Assembly (NCBI GenBank): GCA_029204225.1
Contig: CM055097.1
Location: forward strand, 73,545,552-73,609,551
DNA: 64,000 nt
DNA from: Diphasiastrum complanatum
Taxonomy: Eukaryota > Streptophyta > Lycopodiopsida > Lycopodiales > Lycopodiaceae
Direction: 5' to 3'
Within the stretch, counting starts at the first letter, position 1; each line of letters opens with the position of its first letter. The notes below the pieces were generated by a model that made no database searches, was not told the DNA's origin, and saw only the letters and a list, made by a program, of their open reading frames with translations. Made by a program: the position numbers and the translations under genes. Positions 36,152 through 46,853 of the stretch are shown here, piece after piece.

Positions 36152-37184
36152 AGAAGACTCTCCTCGGATTTTCTCACCAAGAAGTTCCATGAGAGATAGA
36201 TCCGAGCCCAAGAGGCTCTCATATGTTGACAAAGGCAAACAAGTGGATCTTGATTCCACTAATTATGTTTTTTATTGTCTCTCACGAAGAGCCAAAGAAT
36301 GTAAAAGAGGCACTCAATACCAAGGAGTGGTATGATGCCATGAAGCAAGAGTATGATGCATTGATCACCAACAATACTTGGGAGCTTGAGATCCTCCATC
36401 CAACAAGCATGTTATTGGTTGCAAGTGGGTATTTTGGATCAAGTTCAATCATGATGGCACCATAAACAAGTATAAAGCAAGATTATGTGCCAAAGGATTT
36501 GCTCAAATCCATGGCCTTGATTATGAGAAGACCTTTGCACTCGTTGCAAAGATGGTGACAATAAGAGTTCTTATTTCTCTTGCTTGCTTCTTTAGGTGGA
36601 AGGTGTTCCAATTAGATGTATTCAATGCTTTTCTAAATGGTTATCTTGAGTAGGAGATCTATATGGAACAACCTCAAGGATTCATCAAGGATGAGTCCAA
36701 AGTGTGCTTGCTCTTCAAAAGTCTTTATGGACTCAAGAAAGCACCAAGATCATGGTATTCAAGACTTAATTCTTTTCTTATCTCACTAGGATTTCCTTTT
36801 AGTGACTATGATCCTTCCATGTATCTAAAGTTTGTTGATAGCAATATTGTCATTCTTCTAGTTTATGTTGATGACATTATTCTTTTTGGAAGTTGTATCA
36901 AGCTAGTTGATGAAACTAAGCTAGCACTTGGATGTGAGTTTAAAATGCAAGATCTAGGAGAGATACATTACATCCTAGGCCTAGAAATTGATTTTTATGA
37001 AAATCATGTCTTTACATGCCAATCTAGATATGCTCACTCTATCTTGAAAAAATTCCATATGGAAAATTCTAAGTGCATAGATACTCCAATGGAGCAAATT
37101 GTAAAAGATCCTAACAAAGGTGATGAAAGATCCTTTGAGGACATCACACCTTGTAGGCTCCTTGATTCGGCTTACCATTACTAG
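36152..37184 (+). pseudogene. Reverse transcriptase of I
   Basis: Conserved blocks are recognisable: I-G-C-K-W-V-F (frame change near 36410), N-A-F-L-N-G-Y-L-E followed by a TAG (36651), then an open frame 36663-37184 with S-L-Y-G-L-K-K-A-P-R-S-W-Y and intact L-V-Y-V-D-D-I-I. A deletion near 37160 breaks the frame before RNase H. Confidence 0.85.
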
Positions 37185-37254
37185 GCCCGATCTAAGTTTT
37201 TGTGTGCACAAATTGAGTCAATTTATGCAAGATCCTAAGATCCATCATTAGAAG

Positions 37255-37818
37255 ATGGCCAAGAGAATTCTAAGATATGTATCTTCATCTTGTGATTATG
37301 GTCTACTTTATAAAAGTGAAGATCTATCCATTGTTCGCTACTCGGATTCAGACTTTGCAAGTGACAAGTTGGATCAAAAGTCTATTAGTGCATACACTAT
37401 CTTTCTTGGAGGAACTCTAATATCTTGGCTTTCCAAAAAGCAAGATACTATATCTCTCCCTTCATGTGAGGCCGAGTACAAGGCACTCACTACAACTACC
37501 AAAGAGATGCTTTGGATCAAGAGGTTATTAATGGAGCTAAAGTGCATCAAGGAAGATGATCTACCAATGATCAAGTATGATAACATCTCGGCCCAAGCTC
37601 TTGCCAATAATCCCATATTTCATGCAAGAAGCAAGCACATAGAAGTGGCACACCATTTTGTGAGAGAAAAGCTTATTGGAGGAGAAACCTATTTGGAGCA
37701 TGTCAACTCGTCCTCTTGTATTGCCGATCTACTCACCAAGCCTTTGAGAAAAAGTGCTTTCATTAAGCATAGATCTAATCTTGGAGTTATATCAAGAACA
37801 ATGCTTAAATCTTCATAG
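37255..37818 (+). pseudogene. RNase H domain of I
   Basis: Open for 187 codons. Y-S-D-S-D-F-A-S-D (first Asp), P-S-C-E-A-E-Y (Glu), K-Y-D-N-I-S-A-Q (Asp) and the H-A-R-S-K-H-I-E-V tail. It ends before the polypurine tract, so unlike A, B and D1 its stop is outside the LTR. Confidence 0.85.
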
Positions 37819-37828
37819 ATAATTTTTT

Positions 37829-38487
37829 AGGAGGAGTGTGAAGAATTGAAAAAGATTATCTATGTTAGATATAGGGGTCTTATGTTTTTTATATCAAGCA
37901 TCTAGGTGTAGGATGTTGATAGGAACAAATCATTAGAGGAGTTCTAAATCCAAAAAAGACCTTTTGTGAAGATTCTTTTTATATTTTTTCTCAATTTTTT
38001 CTTACACGTGGACCAATCAAAACACTTAAATTTGGAATCTACGTAACGTAACTTTTTGAGTCCACATTTTGATTCCACACTAAAAATGGCATACCTTTTT
38101 TGTGGTAAGTCCAAATTTAGCGTAATTTGGTGCATTGGAAAGCGCTCAACAAGAGCTTTCAATGATATGTTACATGACATACTTTTGAGCTATGATTAAA
38201 AAGCTATGGCAAGTCAAAAATATTAGTGTTATAGTATTTTAATAATATAAACTACATCTTGCACAAATTCTTAAAGGGTCTTTTTGGAGCTCAAAACTCC
38301 TCTAATGTTGGCATAGATGGCAAATTATGCATTTCCACTTGTAATGCCACTATTGAGCCAAAATAGAGTAAGCGGCTAAACTCTTGCCAATTAGAGTGTA
38401 GACAAGTGTAATGCTTTTGTTTGATGAATTCTAAAAGGTCCAATAGGATTTAGAGGTGGAACCATGTGAGGTCCAATAGGAATTTGA
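37829..38487 (+). repeat. Polypurine tract and left part of the 3' LTR of I
   Basis: AGGAGGAG (37829-37836) then TGTGAAGAATTGAAAAAG at 37837. Matches the 5' LTR except for the insert at 37931-38307. It is broken at 38487 after GGAATTTGAG. Confidence 0.9.
37931..38307. mobile_element. MITE-like insertion (377 bp) without target duplication
   Basis: Starts CATTAGAGGAGTT and ends AACTCCTCTAATG, a perfect 13-bp terminal inverted repeat that continues imperfectly for about 34 bases (CCAAAAA-GACC blocks). Comparison with the sister 5' LTR at 32041 shows the empty site AACAAATTTGG. The filled site is AACAAAT, insert, TTGG, so no bases were duplicated. No coding capacity. Such precise insertion without duplication is rare among DNA transposons; Spy elements, known to insert between AAA and TTT, are one precedent. 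Confidence 0.85.
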
Positions 38488-39288
38488 GCACGTGTGCGAA
38501 TCCACAAGAAATGTGTGAATGATCTTGGCCATGCTTTGTGGTGGCACACAGATCACATGTAGAGCAATCCTGCAATCTACCAACAAATCTGAGGCTAGAG
38601 CACAATCTAGAATGCTATAGATCAAAGTAAATTTAATTCCTCACAAATAGAGAGAATAGATAACCAAATAATGTATGAAGAAGACACCAATCTCAAGTTA
38701 GAAAGAGAATATCAAAACAAGCAAAATAGCATGAGATCCAATTTTGACATTATGACATTACCAAAGCTTGATTCATCATTAGATATGAATGAGAATGATA
38801 TGTACATATATAGGAGAGCCAAAATTCGTGGTACTCCTTGCATTCAGTGCATTCTCTACACCTAATCAAGTGTAAACTACTACCATATTGACACCTAACA
38901 GCTTGCATGTTGAAATTGCTGTTGATTTCACATGTGTGGATTGTCCACAACATGTACTTGTGATCATCTAAGGTGTGTAGATGCACCAAGATCAAGACTA
39001 GATTGAGATTCAAGATCTATCTTTGATTCTATGGCAAAAACACACTACTACATGCATTCAATCACTTCCAACTCTCACTCACATGTGTGGGAAGTATTCA
39101 AAAATTATTCTAAGTAGAAACAAGCTGCTCTCCTCGGGTAGAGAGAGAAAAACCATCATGAGCTCTCGGGTAGAGAGAGAAAGCTAGAAATCCAATGACA
39201 CTCAAAATCCACACAATCACCAAATCAATTATATCCAAAATGAGGAGTACAATGATACTGGTAGATCCACGAGCTACCACTATGCTTA
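38488..39288 (-). repeat. Inverted block: H LTR part and I LTR right part
   Basis: Read on the minus strand: I LTR from mid-LTR to its end (39288 to about 38926), then GCAAT, then H LTR sequence (about 38920 to 38488) up to GCACACGTG. This is the expected continuation of the I 3' LTR into its H target, but flipped in place. The H part shows the uninterrupted site where D3 sits in the other LTR. About 105 bp of the I LTR repeat region and the last ~20 bp of H are missing at the junctions. Confidence 0.85.
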
Positions 39289-39916
39289 AGTGAAAACTAC
39301 TTTCAAACAAATCTTGCCAAGAAATGGATTTGATTGTCTCTAGAAACTCACTAAGGTCTTTATCTTGTAGTGTTTCACTCAAATTAGATTTCTAATCCAA
39401 CAAATGGACTTATAATCTCAGTTCTAGCACTCCCTCACAAAGTTGGAATGAAGGTAAGATGATGTGAAATCTACTTACAATCAAATCTTACCAATTTTGG
39501 CTATTTTTGGATAGAAAAATGACTTAATCTCTTTCACACTTTTAGATGTACTTTCAAGACCTATAAAACTAGTTTAGAGGACCTGATTTCAGCCTAGATT
39601 AATTATATTTCATGACCCTATGTCAAATCTAATCAATGGCACTCAATCTTGGTAGCTTATCCTAAGATTTCCACCAAAAATTACATCGAAAGCTCACAAA
39701 TTGAATTTCTTTGGATCAAATGAATACCATGCATTAAATTCAGGTTCGGAGGTGCCCACACATGTGGACAGTACTGATTTGTACCCCTACCAAGTTTGGG
39801 ATCAGATCTCCTCACCAAAATCAAGATTCTAGCTTGCCCTCTCAATACTAGTTTTTAGCACCAAAACTTGCTAAAAATGGATTTGCATTAGATCAATGGC
39901 TTATGCTCTTGTAGTT
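39289..39916 (-). other. Leader of E1
   Basis: Non-coding, adjoining the primer site. It contains CACATGTG at 39759-39766. In E2 most of this leader is deleted. Confidence 0.75.
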
Positions 39917-39929
39917 GGCTCTGATACCA
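39917..39929 (-). promoter_or_regulatory. Primer-binding site of E1
   Basis: GGCTCTGATACCA on the plus strand, the complement of TGGTATCAGAGCC, next to the LTR end. Confidence 0.92.
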
Positions 39930-40340
39930 TGTAAAAGTAATATACTTTAGGACCATAAATGGATCTACAAAAGATCCACAAGAGTGATTGGATGCTTGCC
40001 TAACAATCTACCAAAAAACTAGTCATCAAAAAGTTGATCTAGATTGGCAATTTGACAAACAACAAGCATTAACAATCAAAAGCATTGATCAACATTGAAA
40101 TCCGAGCCCACACGTGTGTACTACAGGCTGTGGTACGGCCTTCAACCTGAGAAACAAGTAGAAATTGATTTGGTTTCACTTGGATCACAAAAACTCAATG
40201 TACATAGTGAACTAGCTTGAGATTGCAAATGAGCTCCAATTTTTGTTTTTTTTTTGTGTGGAATCCAATACACAATATTTACAATGTTCTACATGGTCTT
40301 TGATCAAGCTAGATTTGCCAATTTTTGGCAATTCTTCACA
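39930..40340 (-). repeat. 5' LTR of E1 (411 bp)
   Basis: Minus-strand TGTGAAGAATTGCC … TACTTTTACA. It shares the U3 deletion and A-tract with the 3' LTR at 24635-25052. Palindrome CACACGTGTG at 40109-40118. Confidence 0.9.
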
Positions 40341-40345
40341 CATTT

Positions 40346-41405
40346 TGATTCATGGATGATCCAGTATGCTACTTTGTGTAGGAACCAAACACTATTTCAG
40401 AGGCAATGTCGATAGTTGATGTTGACTAGTGGAAAGCTGCAATGGACACTAAATTCGATTCTCTCATTGAGAATCAAATATGGACTATTACTGAGCTACC
40501 AAAGGATTGAAATCTGACTCCATGCAAATGGATCTTCAAAGCGAAGTATGATGTTGAAGGAAGATTAAATTATACAAGGCTAGGCTTGTCGGCAAAGGCT
40601 TCTCCCAGAATCCAGATCTGGATTATTCAGAAACCTTCAACCCTGTCATTAAGCATTCTTCAATTCATCTACTACTCTCCTTTGCAGCTACACCCGATTT
40701 CAAAGTCCACCAAATGGATGTCCAGACTGCCTTCCTCAACATGACTATCGAAGAGGAGATCTATATGTCGCAGCCAGAGTGATATGAGCTCAGGGGCAAG
40801 GAGCAACTAGTATGCAAAATCCACAAGGCTCTGTATGGTCTGAAATAGTCACCAAGAGCTCTGTATAGTCAGATAATCAATGCATTTATAATCTAAAATG
40901 ATTTTATTCCAAAGTCGACGAACTTGAATGTTTACTTCAAGTCCGTATTTTCTTTCTTCATAATAATTACTCTTTATGTGGTTGATACATTAGTTTTTAG
41001 TAACAATCTAAATTAATTGAAAGATATGAAATACATGCTAGCATAGGAGTACAAGATGATTGATATGGGTCCAGTCCTTTACTGCCTTGGAATCCAGATT
41101 CATCGAAATTGATCCAACAGACAGATTTACATAGTCAACAATGATATCTCACTAATGTGCTGGAAAAATATGGAATGACCAACTGCAAATCAAGTTACTT
41201 TTCACTTGATCCTGGTCTGAAATCATTGAAGGAACAATTCCCTCAAACTAAGGTAGAAAAGGAGGAAATGAAGTAATAACCATTTCACTCCATTATCGGC
41301 TCACTGATGTATGCAATGCTCTGCACTCGACCAGACCTTACATACTCAAATAGTTTACTTAGCCAATTCCTATCACAAAATCTAGGTTCAAGCCATTGGA
41401 ATGAT
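40346..41405 (+). pseudogene. Reverse transcriptase of copia element M (part 2)
   Basis: Blocks in order: S-E-A-M … W-K-A-A-M-D, P-C-K-W-I-F-K-A-K-Y, Y-K-A-R-L-V-G-K-G-F-S, D-V-Q-T-A-F-L-N, A-L-Y-G-L-K, and a position for Y-V-D-D that reads L-Y-V-V-D-T-L-V. More than ten stops and several frameshifts. Together with 24379-24634 it forms the oldest layer of the nest. Confidence 0.8.
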
Positions 41406-41680
41406 GACAATGAAATGCACTCAGAAAATGCAAAGACACAACTGATCTATGTTAACAAATTAATGCAGCATTCAAGAAATTAAACCAAAGATGCAAAATT
41501 AGAAGGAACAAGAGAATCAGACACATGAATAGTAGCAGACTAATTTGCATACAAGATCATACAATCATCTAGAATAATAATGTGCACAACAACTACAAGA
41601 TCATCTATTGATTTTTCTGATTCTTTCAAGCACTGATCTTCTTGTTGGCTGTTCGTGGGGACAATTGATTTCGTGTCTTG
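41406..41680. other. Unassigned
   Basis: AT-rich sequence between two convergent copia fragments; nothing recognised. Confidence 0.5.
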
Positions 41681-43480
41681 TCATGTCGTGTCGTCATTTG
41701 TCAAAGGTTCATAATTGTAAGCTAGCAAAGCTTTGGCATTAGAAACAAAATGTTTCTTCAGCTCCCTCTCAAAGCATGATAGCTTGACGACTCCAAGGCT
41801 GCTCCTCTGTCTCTTGAATAGACCTTTGTTTAGGGCTTTTGCAAAAATGTTTGCAACCATGTCTTTTGTTCCAATGAAAGTAGTCTGCAACATCTTCTTG
41901 CCAATTAGGTCCCTGATCAAGTGGTACTCAATCGCAATGTCTTTTGTCCTTGAATGAAACAAAGGGTCTTTTGTCAGATGCATTGCAAATGTGTTGTCCA
42001 TCTACAAAACCAAAGCTTCATTGTTTGTTTCACCCAATTTGTCCAGGAACTGTCTGAGCCAAATTATCTCATTTTCCATCTTTGCTGCTGCAACATACTC
42101 TGCTTCGCAGGATGACTGGGCCACAATGACCTAGAGAATTTCCGTTCCAGAAGCAATAGTTCATTCTCCTGAGACACTTTTATAGTCGTCTTTGAGAGAT
42201 GCCCAGCTAGCATCACTGTAGGAAATTATCTGAGAACATGCATCACGACAATAGCACAAACCATAATTTTTTGTTAATTGAAGATATTACAAAATTTGTT
42301 TTGCAATATTCCAATGTTTCGAGCCAAGATTCGTGCAGAATTGATGCATCCTGGACACTGCATAAGCAATGTCAGGGCATGTATTGTTAGCAAGGTACAT
42401 CAACGATCCTATCAGCTTTTTGTAAGGTGTGAGCTGCATCAATTCTCTCTCTGCCTCAGTCCTCAAACAATTTTTGTTCGTCAGCACCATTCCTATAAGC
42501 ATTGGAGTATTCGTCCCTTTACAGTTCAACATCCCAAGATTCTCTAGGATTTTTTGGGTGTATCTGGACTGGTGAAGGTACAACTTACCTCCCTCATAGT
42601 CCCTTTCAATTTGTTACCCAAGGAGACACCTGGCCTCTCCAAGATCCACGATCTCAAAGTGTTTCGAGATGTCTGTCTTCAATTCAGCAATCAGCCTCTC
42701 ACTCTTGTAGAGTATCAAAGTGTCGTCCACATATACAACCACAATGATAATCTGCCCATCTGTACTTCTCACATACACATTGGAATCAGCCAACAGTGGC
42801 TTGAATCCCAACGATTTCAAGGCTTGATCATTCTTTTTGTACCACTGTCGAGCTGACTGTTTTAGACCGTAGATACTTCTATGCATTCTTCATGCATAAT
42901 CAGGTAGTAAATTTGAGACATAACCTGGGGGTTGATCTATGTAGACCTCCTTGTCCAATTCACCATGAAAGAAGGCTGTCTTCTCTTCCACAATGTGAAT
43001 CCTGAGGTCATAAGTAGCTGCATATGCAAATAGCAAGCATAGGGATGAATGTTTGATGACAGGAGAGAAGGTTTCAGATTAACCAATACCATATCTATGA
43101 GAGAATCCCTTTGCTACCAGTCTTGCCTTGTATTTTGAGACATCCCCATTTGGTCCATACTTGAGCTTGTAGACCCATTTGCATTTCACAACCTTATGCT
43201 TATCAGGTAATGGCTGCAACGTCCATACCTGGTTCTTCCTCATGGACTCCATCTCTTAGTTCATGGCTTGGATCCACTTGTCCTTCCCTGGACATTCAAT
43301 TGCCTCCTTGAATGTCTATGGTTTGCCACTGAGTCCACAAAATTCTTCTGAAGTGGAAGCTGAGCTGCCTGGCACATATTTTGTTGGCGCTCTTTGTGGT
43401 CTTGTTGACCTTCTAGAAGAAACTCCTGGGATAGTAATGCCTTTGTCTTTGTCTGCTCTACTAGGTCTGGAACCATCTTA
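41681..43480 (-). pseudogene. Copia pol fragment G (linker, RT, RNase H)
   Basis: Minus strand. From 43480: linker, a conserved R-T region start near 43260, W-V-Y-K-L-K-Y near 43160, an S-I-Y-G-L-K-Q-S-A-R-Q-W-Y block and intact V-V-Y-V-D-D-T-L (42886-42614), then Y-L-H-Q-S-R-Y (42583-42287), and RNase H to F-H-S-R-T-K-D-I-A and C-F-E-R-E-L (42001-41681). Broken by several stops. It is a different copia lineage from A, B, E, F and I, as shown by its divergent RT; G2 at 55261 is the same family. Confidence 0.82.
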
Positions 43481-43689
43481 GTTTACAAGCACTGTAGTGG
43501 AAGGTTGTCTCTTGAATCTTTGTCTTTTGATTCATTAGTTAATTGCGAAGCGACTCAAAAATCTTTATTTTCATGTTCATCATTGCCTACACGTAGATCC
43601 CAAAAGACACGAGGAAGAAATTGGACTTCCAAGGTCTCAAGACCATCTTGATTGTATATACTTCATCTGATAATACATACAAGCAGTAT

Positions 43690-43886
43690 GATCTTCGTGG
43701 TCATTAGTTGAAGCTCTTATTGGCTGCAATATCATTGATTGCAAATGGATCTTTAAGATCAAATACAATGCCAACGGAGCAATAGATTGAAAGAAGGCAA
43801 GACTGGTAGCACGAGGATTCACTCAGATCCCTAATGTCGCCTACAACGAGACTTTTAGTTTAGTAGTCAAGCATTCGTTGATCTAC
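43690..43886 (+). pseudogene. Short copia RT fragment
   Basis: Plus-strand reading I-G-C-N … C-K-W-I-F-K-I-K-Y-N-A-N-G and A-R-L-V-A-R-G-F-T-Q, the start of the RT domain, with a stop between. It ends at a J-like LTR fragment. Confidence 0.65.
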
Positions 43887-44236
43887 AACTAATCAGCGAA
43901 TTACAAAAGTGGCAGATTAGCCACGACCTAGGAAGTATCTGCTGATGTCATGCCATCAGGTTAGATCTCTGTACTTCTGGGTACTTGCATGATCTCTAGT
44001 GGTCCTCCTTGGAGCATGAGGACAGAACGAGTTTCATTTCCACTGTTGGTTTCATTTACCTCGTCTGTCTTTCTCTCTTGCTGGACCGTAAAGGAATCTT
44101 GTTCGTGGATCCTTCATCTTTGTGAACCGTTCGTGTTCGTGAACCGTTCGTCTTTGTCTCTGTTGACTTTCGCATTCGTGAAACTCTTCGTGTTTCGTGT
44201 CTCCAGATGTTCGAGTTCGTGAACATCTTTGTCAGG
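43887..44236 (-). repeat. J-like LTR fragment
   Basis: On the minus strand rich in CGAACGGTTCACGAA-type blocks like those in the J LTR at 61022-61793, and ending in CTGATTAGTTG-like sequence. Cut on the right by the truncated 5' LTR of E2. Confidence 0.45.
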
Positions 44237-44871
44237 AGAATAGTGTAAATTGTGTACACAAGTGAGGCCATGAAGCCACATGGGAAACCCATCCTAATGT
44301 AGGTTAGGTCAAGTCAAGAGAGTTGGTCATGTCTATTTGGTGTTCATCCCTACTTTATAGGACCTACACCTAAGTTTAAAGTGAAAATTTGACCAACTAG
44401 CTACCTACCAAGCATAACTCTAGGAAATAGACTCGGGTTTCATTTTAGGGCAAGAAGGGTGAGTTAACTTCCTTATTACATGCTGGAAATCCACCTAACT
44501 TCAAGAAGGAAGTCGAATTTGCTATGTATTCCAAGCTCCCATAGTGAGAAGATAGAAAATTTTGGAGCTCATTGGCAATCTCAAGCTAGTTCACTATGTA
44601 CATTGAGCTTTTGTGATCCAAATGAAACCAAATCAGTTTCTACTTGTTTCTCAGGTTGAAGGCCATACTACAGCCTGTAGTACACATGTGTGGTCTCGGA
44701 TTTTAATGTTTATCAATGCTTTTGATTGTTAATGCTTGTTGTTTGTCAAATTGCCAATCTAGATCAACTTTTTTGTGTCTAGTTTTTTGATAGATTGTTA
44801 AGCAAGCATCCAATCACTCTTGTGGATCTTTTGTAGATCCATTTATGGTCCTAAAGTACAGTACTTTCACA
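44237..44871 (+). repeat. 5' LTR of E2, truncated
   Basis: Matches 46903-47520. It lacks a 15-bp segment (GGTCCCACACATGTG) present in the 3' LTR. At 44683-44692 it reads CACATGTGTG where the 3' LTR keeps CACACGTGTG, a single C to T at a CpG. Ends TACTTTCACA. Confidence 0.88.
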
Positions 44872-44884
44872 TGGTATCAGAGCC
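44872..44884 (+). promoter_or_regulatory. Primer-binding site of E2
   Basis: TGGTATCAGAGCC directly after the LTR. Confidence 0.93.
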
Positions 44885-44936
44885 AAGTACAAGAGCATAA
44901 GCCATTGATCTAATGCAAATCCATTTTTAGCAAAAT

Positions 44937-46649
44937 TATGCTATTTGGAAGGTTAGGATGGAGTCACTCTTGGTGCTCCAAGACCTTTATGAGTTCTTGA
45001 TTGAAGATGAAGATGAACCTCTAGGTGCACATGAGTTAGCTAGATACAAGAAGAGATCTAGGCTTGCAGTTCATTGTGTGAAGATGAGTGTGAGCAATGA
45101 TTTGTGGAGAGAAGTATCAGCTTGTACTAGTGCTAAAGAGGCTTGGGAGTCTTTAAAATCAATCTATGAGTCTAGCAACACTTCTAGAGTTCTCATGCTT
45201 AGAAATTATATTTTGCAAAGCATGAAGAGAAGTGAGGAGAGTGCACAAGATTATGTACTTAGAATCAAGTCTCTAAATAGGGAGTTGGCTTCCATTGGAG
45301 AGAAGATTTATGATGGAGAGCTTGTACAAATTGTCCTTAATGGTCTAGGAGATGACTTTGCAAATTTGGTCCAAAGTTTTGCCATCCAAGACACTTTGCC
45401 AACTATAGAAAAACTTCACAGTGTATTAGTAGCTGAAGAGTGTAGGATGCTCCATGCAAAATCTAGGATGAGTTCCTTGTCTTTGTAGGATGGTGATGAG
45501 AAATCCAATTTCTCATTCAAGGGCAAAAAGAAGACCAATGGAAAGAAGAAGCATCCAAAGGAGGCCAAAGAAGAGGATGACGCATCAAGCTCAAAGGACA
45601 AGTCAAAGCAAAAATGCTTCTTTTGTGGAAAGAAGGGGCATTATGCATCTGAATGCTACAAGAGGCTAAGAGCACAAGTGGAGGAGGACAAACAAGGAAA
45701 CCTTGCAAAGGAGAAGGGATTTAAACATGGAAGATTGTTTAAGTTGGAAGCTAGTGTTGCTTTTGAAAGAATGAGCTTGGCAAAGGAGGAGATCACTCAA
45801 GAGGAGATCTTGGCAAAGTGTGATCTTGCTTGCATTGAGGATGAGCATCAAAAGGAAGAAGATCTTGAGGATCAGCCTCAAAGCATGAGAGCTCCAAGGG
45901 AGTCCTCAATGACAATGGCCAAGTCATCAAATTGCATGCAAATTGTCCATTCAAGTGTGCATCTTGCAAGGGTGGTGAGCATTGGAGAGTCTACTATCTT
46001 TGAATACTTTTTGGAAAGTAGTAGTAGACATGAGGTGACTTGTTTCTTACCTTTAAGATTCATGGTGTTTATTACTTTGTATGACAAGACAATCTAATGG
46101 GATGCTTTGAAATCTACATTTGTTGTTGATAAGGCAATTTCATTGGATAACTATTTTTGTAATAGTCTGAATAGAGTCATAGATGAAACATCATTTGCTT
46201 TGGAAATCTTTGTGTCCACATGCTTTGTGAATAATCATTCCAATGTAAGGACCAAAGATTATCCTATTTCAACGATAGGAATAATGGTAGTGTTTTGCTC
46301 TTCAAGTAGAGATTGTAGAATCTACTTGTTTTCTACCAAAGAAATTGTCAATGGTGGAGATGTGACCTTTCAAGAGTGGAAGATTTGTAGACTTGAAGAA
46401 GCACCTTTGGATCAACACTTTATTCAGTTCATTGATGGTTTGGATTCAAGTCAAGTGGAGGAGCAAGCTCAAGATCCGAGGACTCCAAGAAGAATCTTGA
46501 GTATCAAGATGGAGCCATGTAGGCTCAATCATATGGATCAAGCAAGGCAAACAGTCTTTGGCAACACTGTGTATGCACTTAATAGCTTAATTGATGTATC
46601 TTCAAGTGCACAAAATGCCTTGGAATCCATGGCTTGGCATGATGTATAG
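44937..46649 (+). pseudogene. Gag plus degenerate integrase ORF of E2
   Basis: A single reading frame of about 570 codons with two nonsense codons (TAG at 45486, TAA at 46095). Gag lacks its first ~20 residues because of a leader deletion, then is complete (R-M-E-S-L-L … F-A-N-L-V-Q-S-F-A) with knuckle C-F-F-C-G-K-K-G-H-Y-A-S-E-C near 45617-45658. The protease is deleted: the frame goes from N-L-A-K-E directly to K-G-F-K-H-G. The integrase-like part has V-H-S-S-V-H (catalytic Asp replaced by Ser) as in E1 and continues to E-S-M-A-W-H-D-V. RT is missing. Confidence 0.85.
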
Positions 46650-46853
46650 TTTTTGAAGTGTGCTACATGACACATTTATGGAACATCTTGTAAGAGATCC
46701 TTTAAGAGGTGGTGAAAGATCCTTCATGGACATCATTCTCTATTGGAGTCTCAAAAGTTCCTTGTTTGTAGCTGGATTTTTTAGACACTTCTAAAAGAAC
46801 TCATTTATCTAGCAAGAGAGTTGTAGATAGATCAAGCTAAATTTGAGGAGGAG
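46650..46853 (+). other. E2 3' region with RT scrap and polypurine tract
   Basis: Reads G-G-E-R-S-F-M-D-I-I-L-Y near 46710-46745, the same RT remnant as in E1. Ends in TTTGAGGAGGAG (46842-46853). Confidence 0.75.

Larger units (their letters stand above)
31954..38487 (+). mobile_element. Copia retrotransposon I, decayed full-length copy
   Basis: 5' LTR, primer site, leader with an L-type LTR scrap, gag, protease, integrase, RT, RNase H, polypurine tract and the left part of the 3' LTR. The right part of the 3' LTR, followed by the target duplication GCAAT and H LTR sequence, is in the inverted block 38488-39288. GCAAT also precedes the 5' LTR (31949-31953), confirming insertion into the H LTR. 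Multiple nonsense and frameshift changes make it inactive. Confidence 0.88.
24635..40340 (-). mobile_element. Copia derivative E1, split by a nested insertion
   Basis: Minus-strand element: 5' LTR 39930-40340, primer site 39917-39929, leader 39916-39289, then (after nested H and I, 26802-39288) gag remnant and pol-like ORF 26801-25415, polypurine tract and 3' LTR 25052-24635. Flanks are CATCT (24630-24634) and CATTT (40341-40345), a 5-bp target duplication with one change, which ties the two halves together. About 0.6 kb of gag and leader is missing at the inner junction. The RT domain is absent. Confidence 0.82.
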
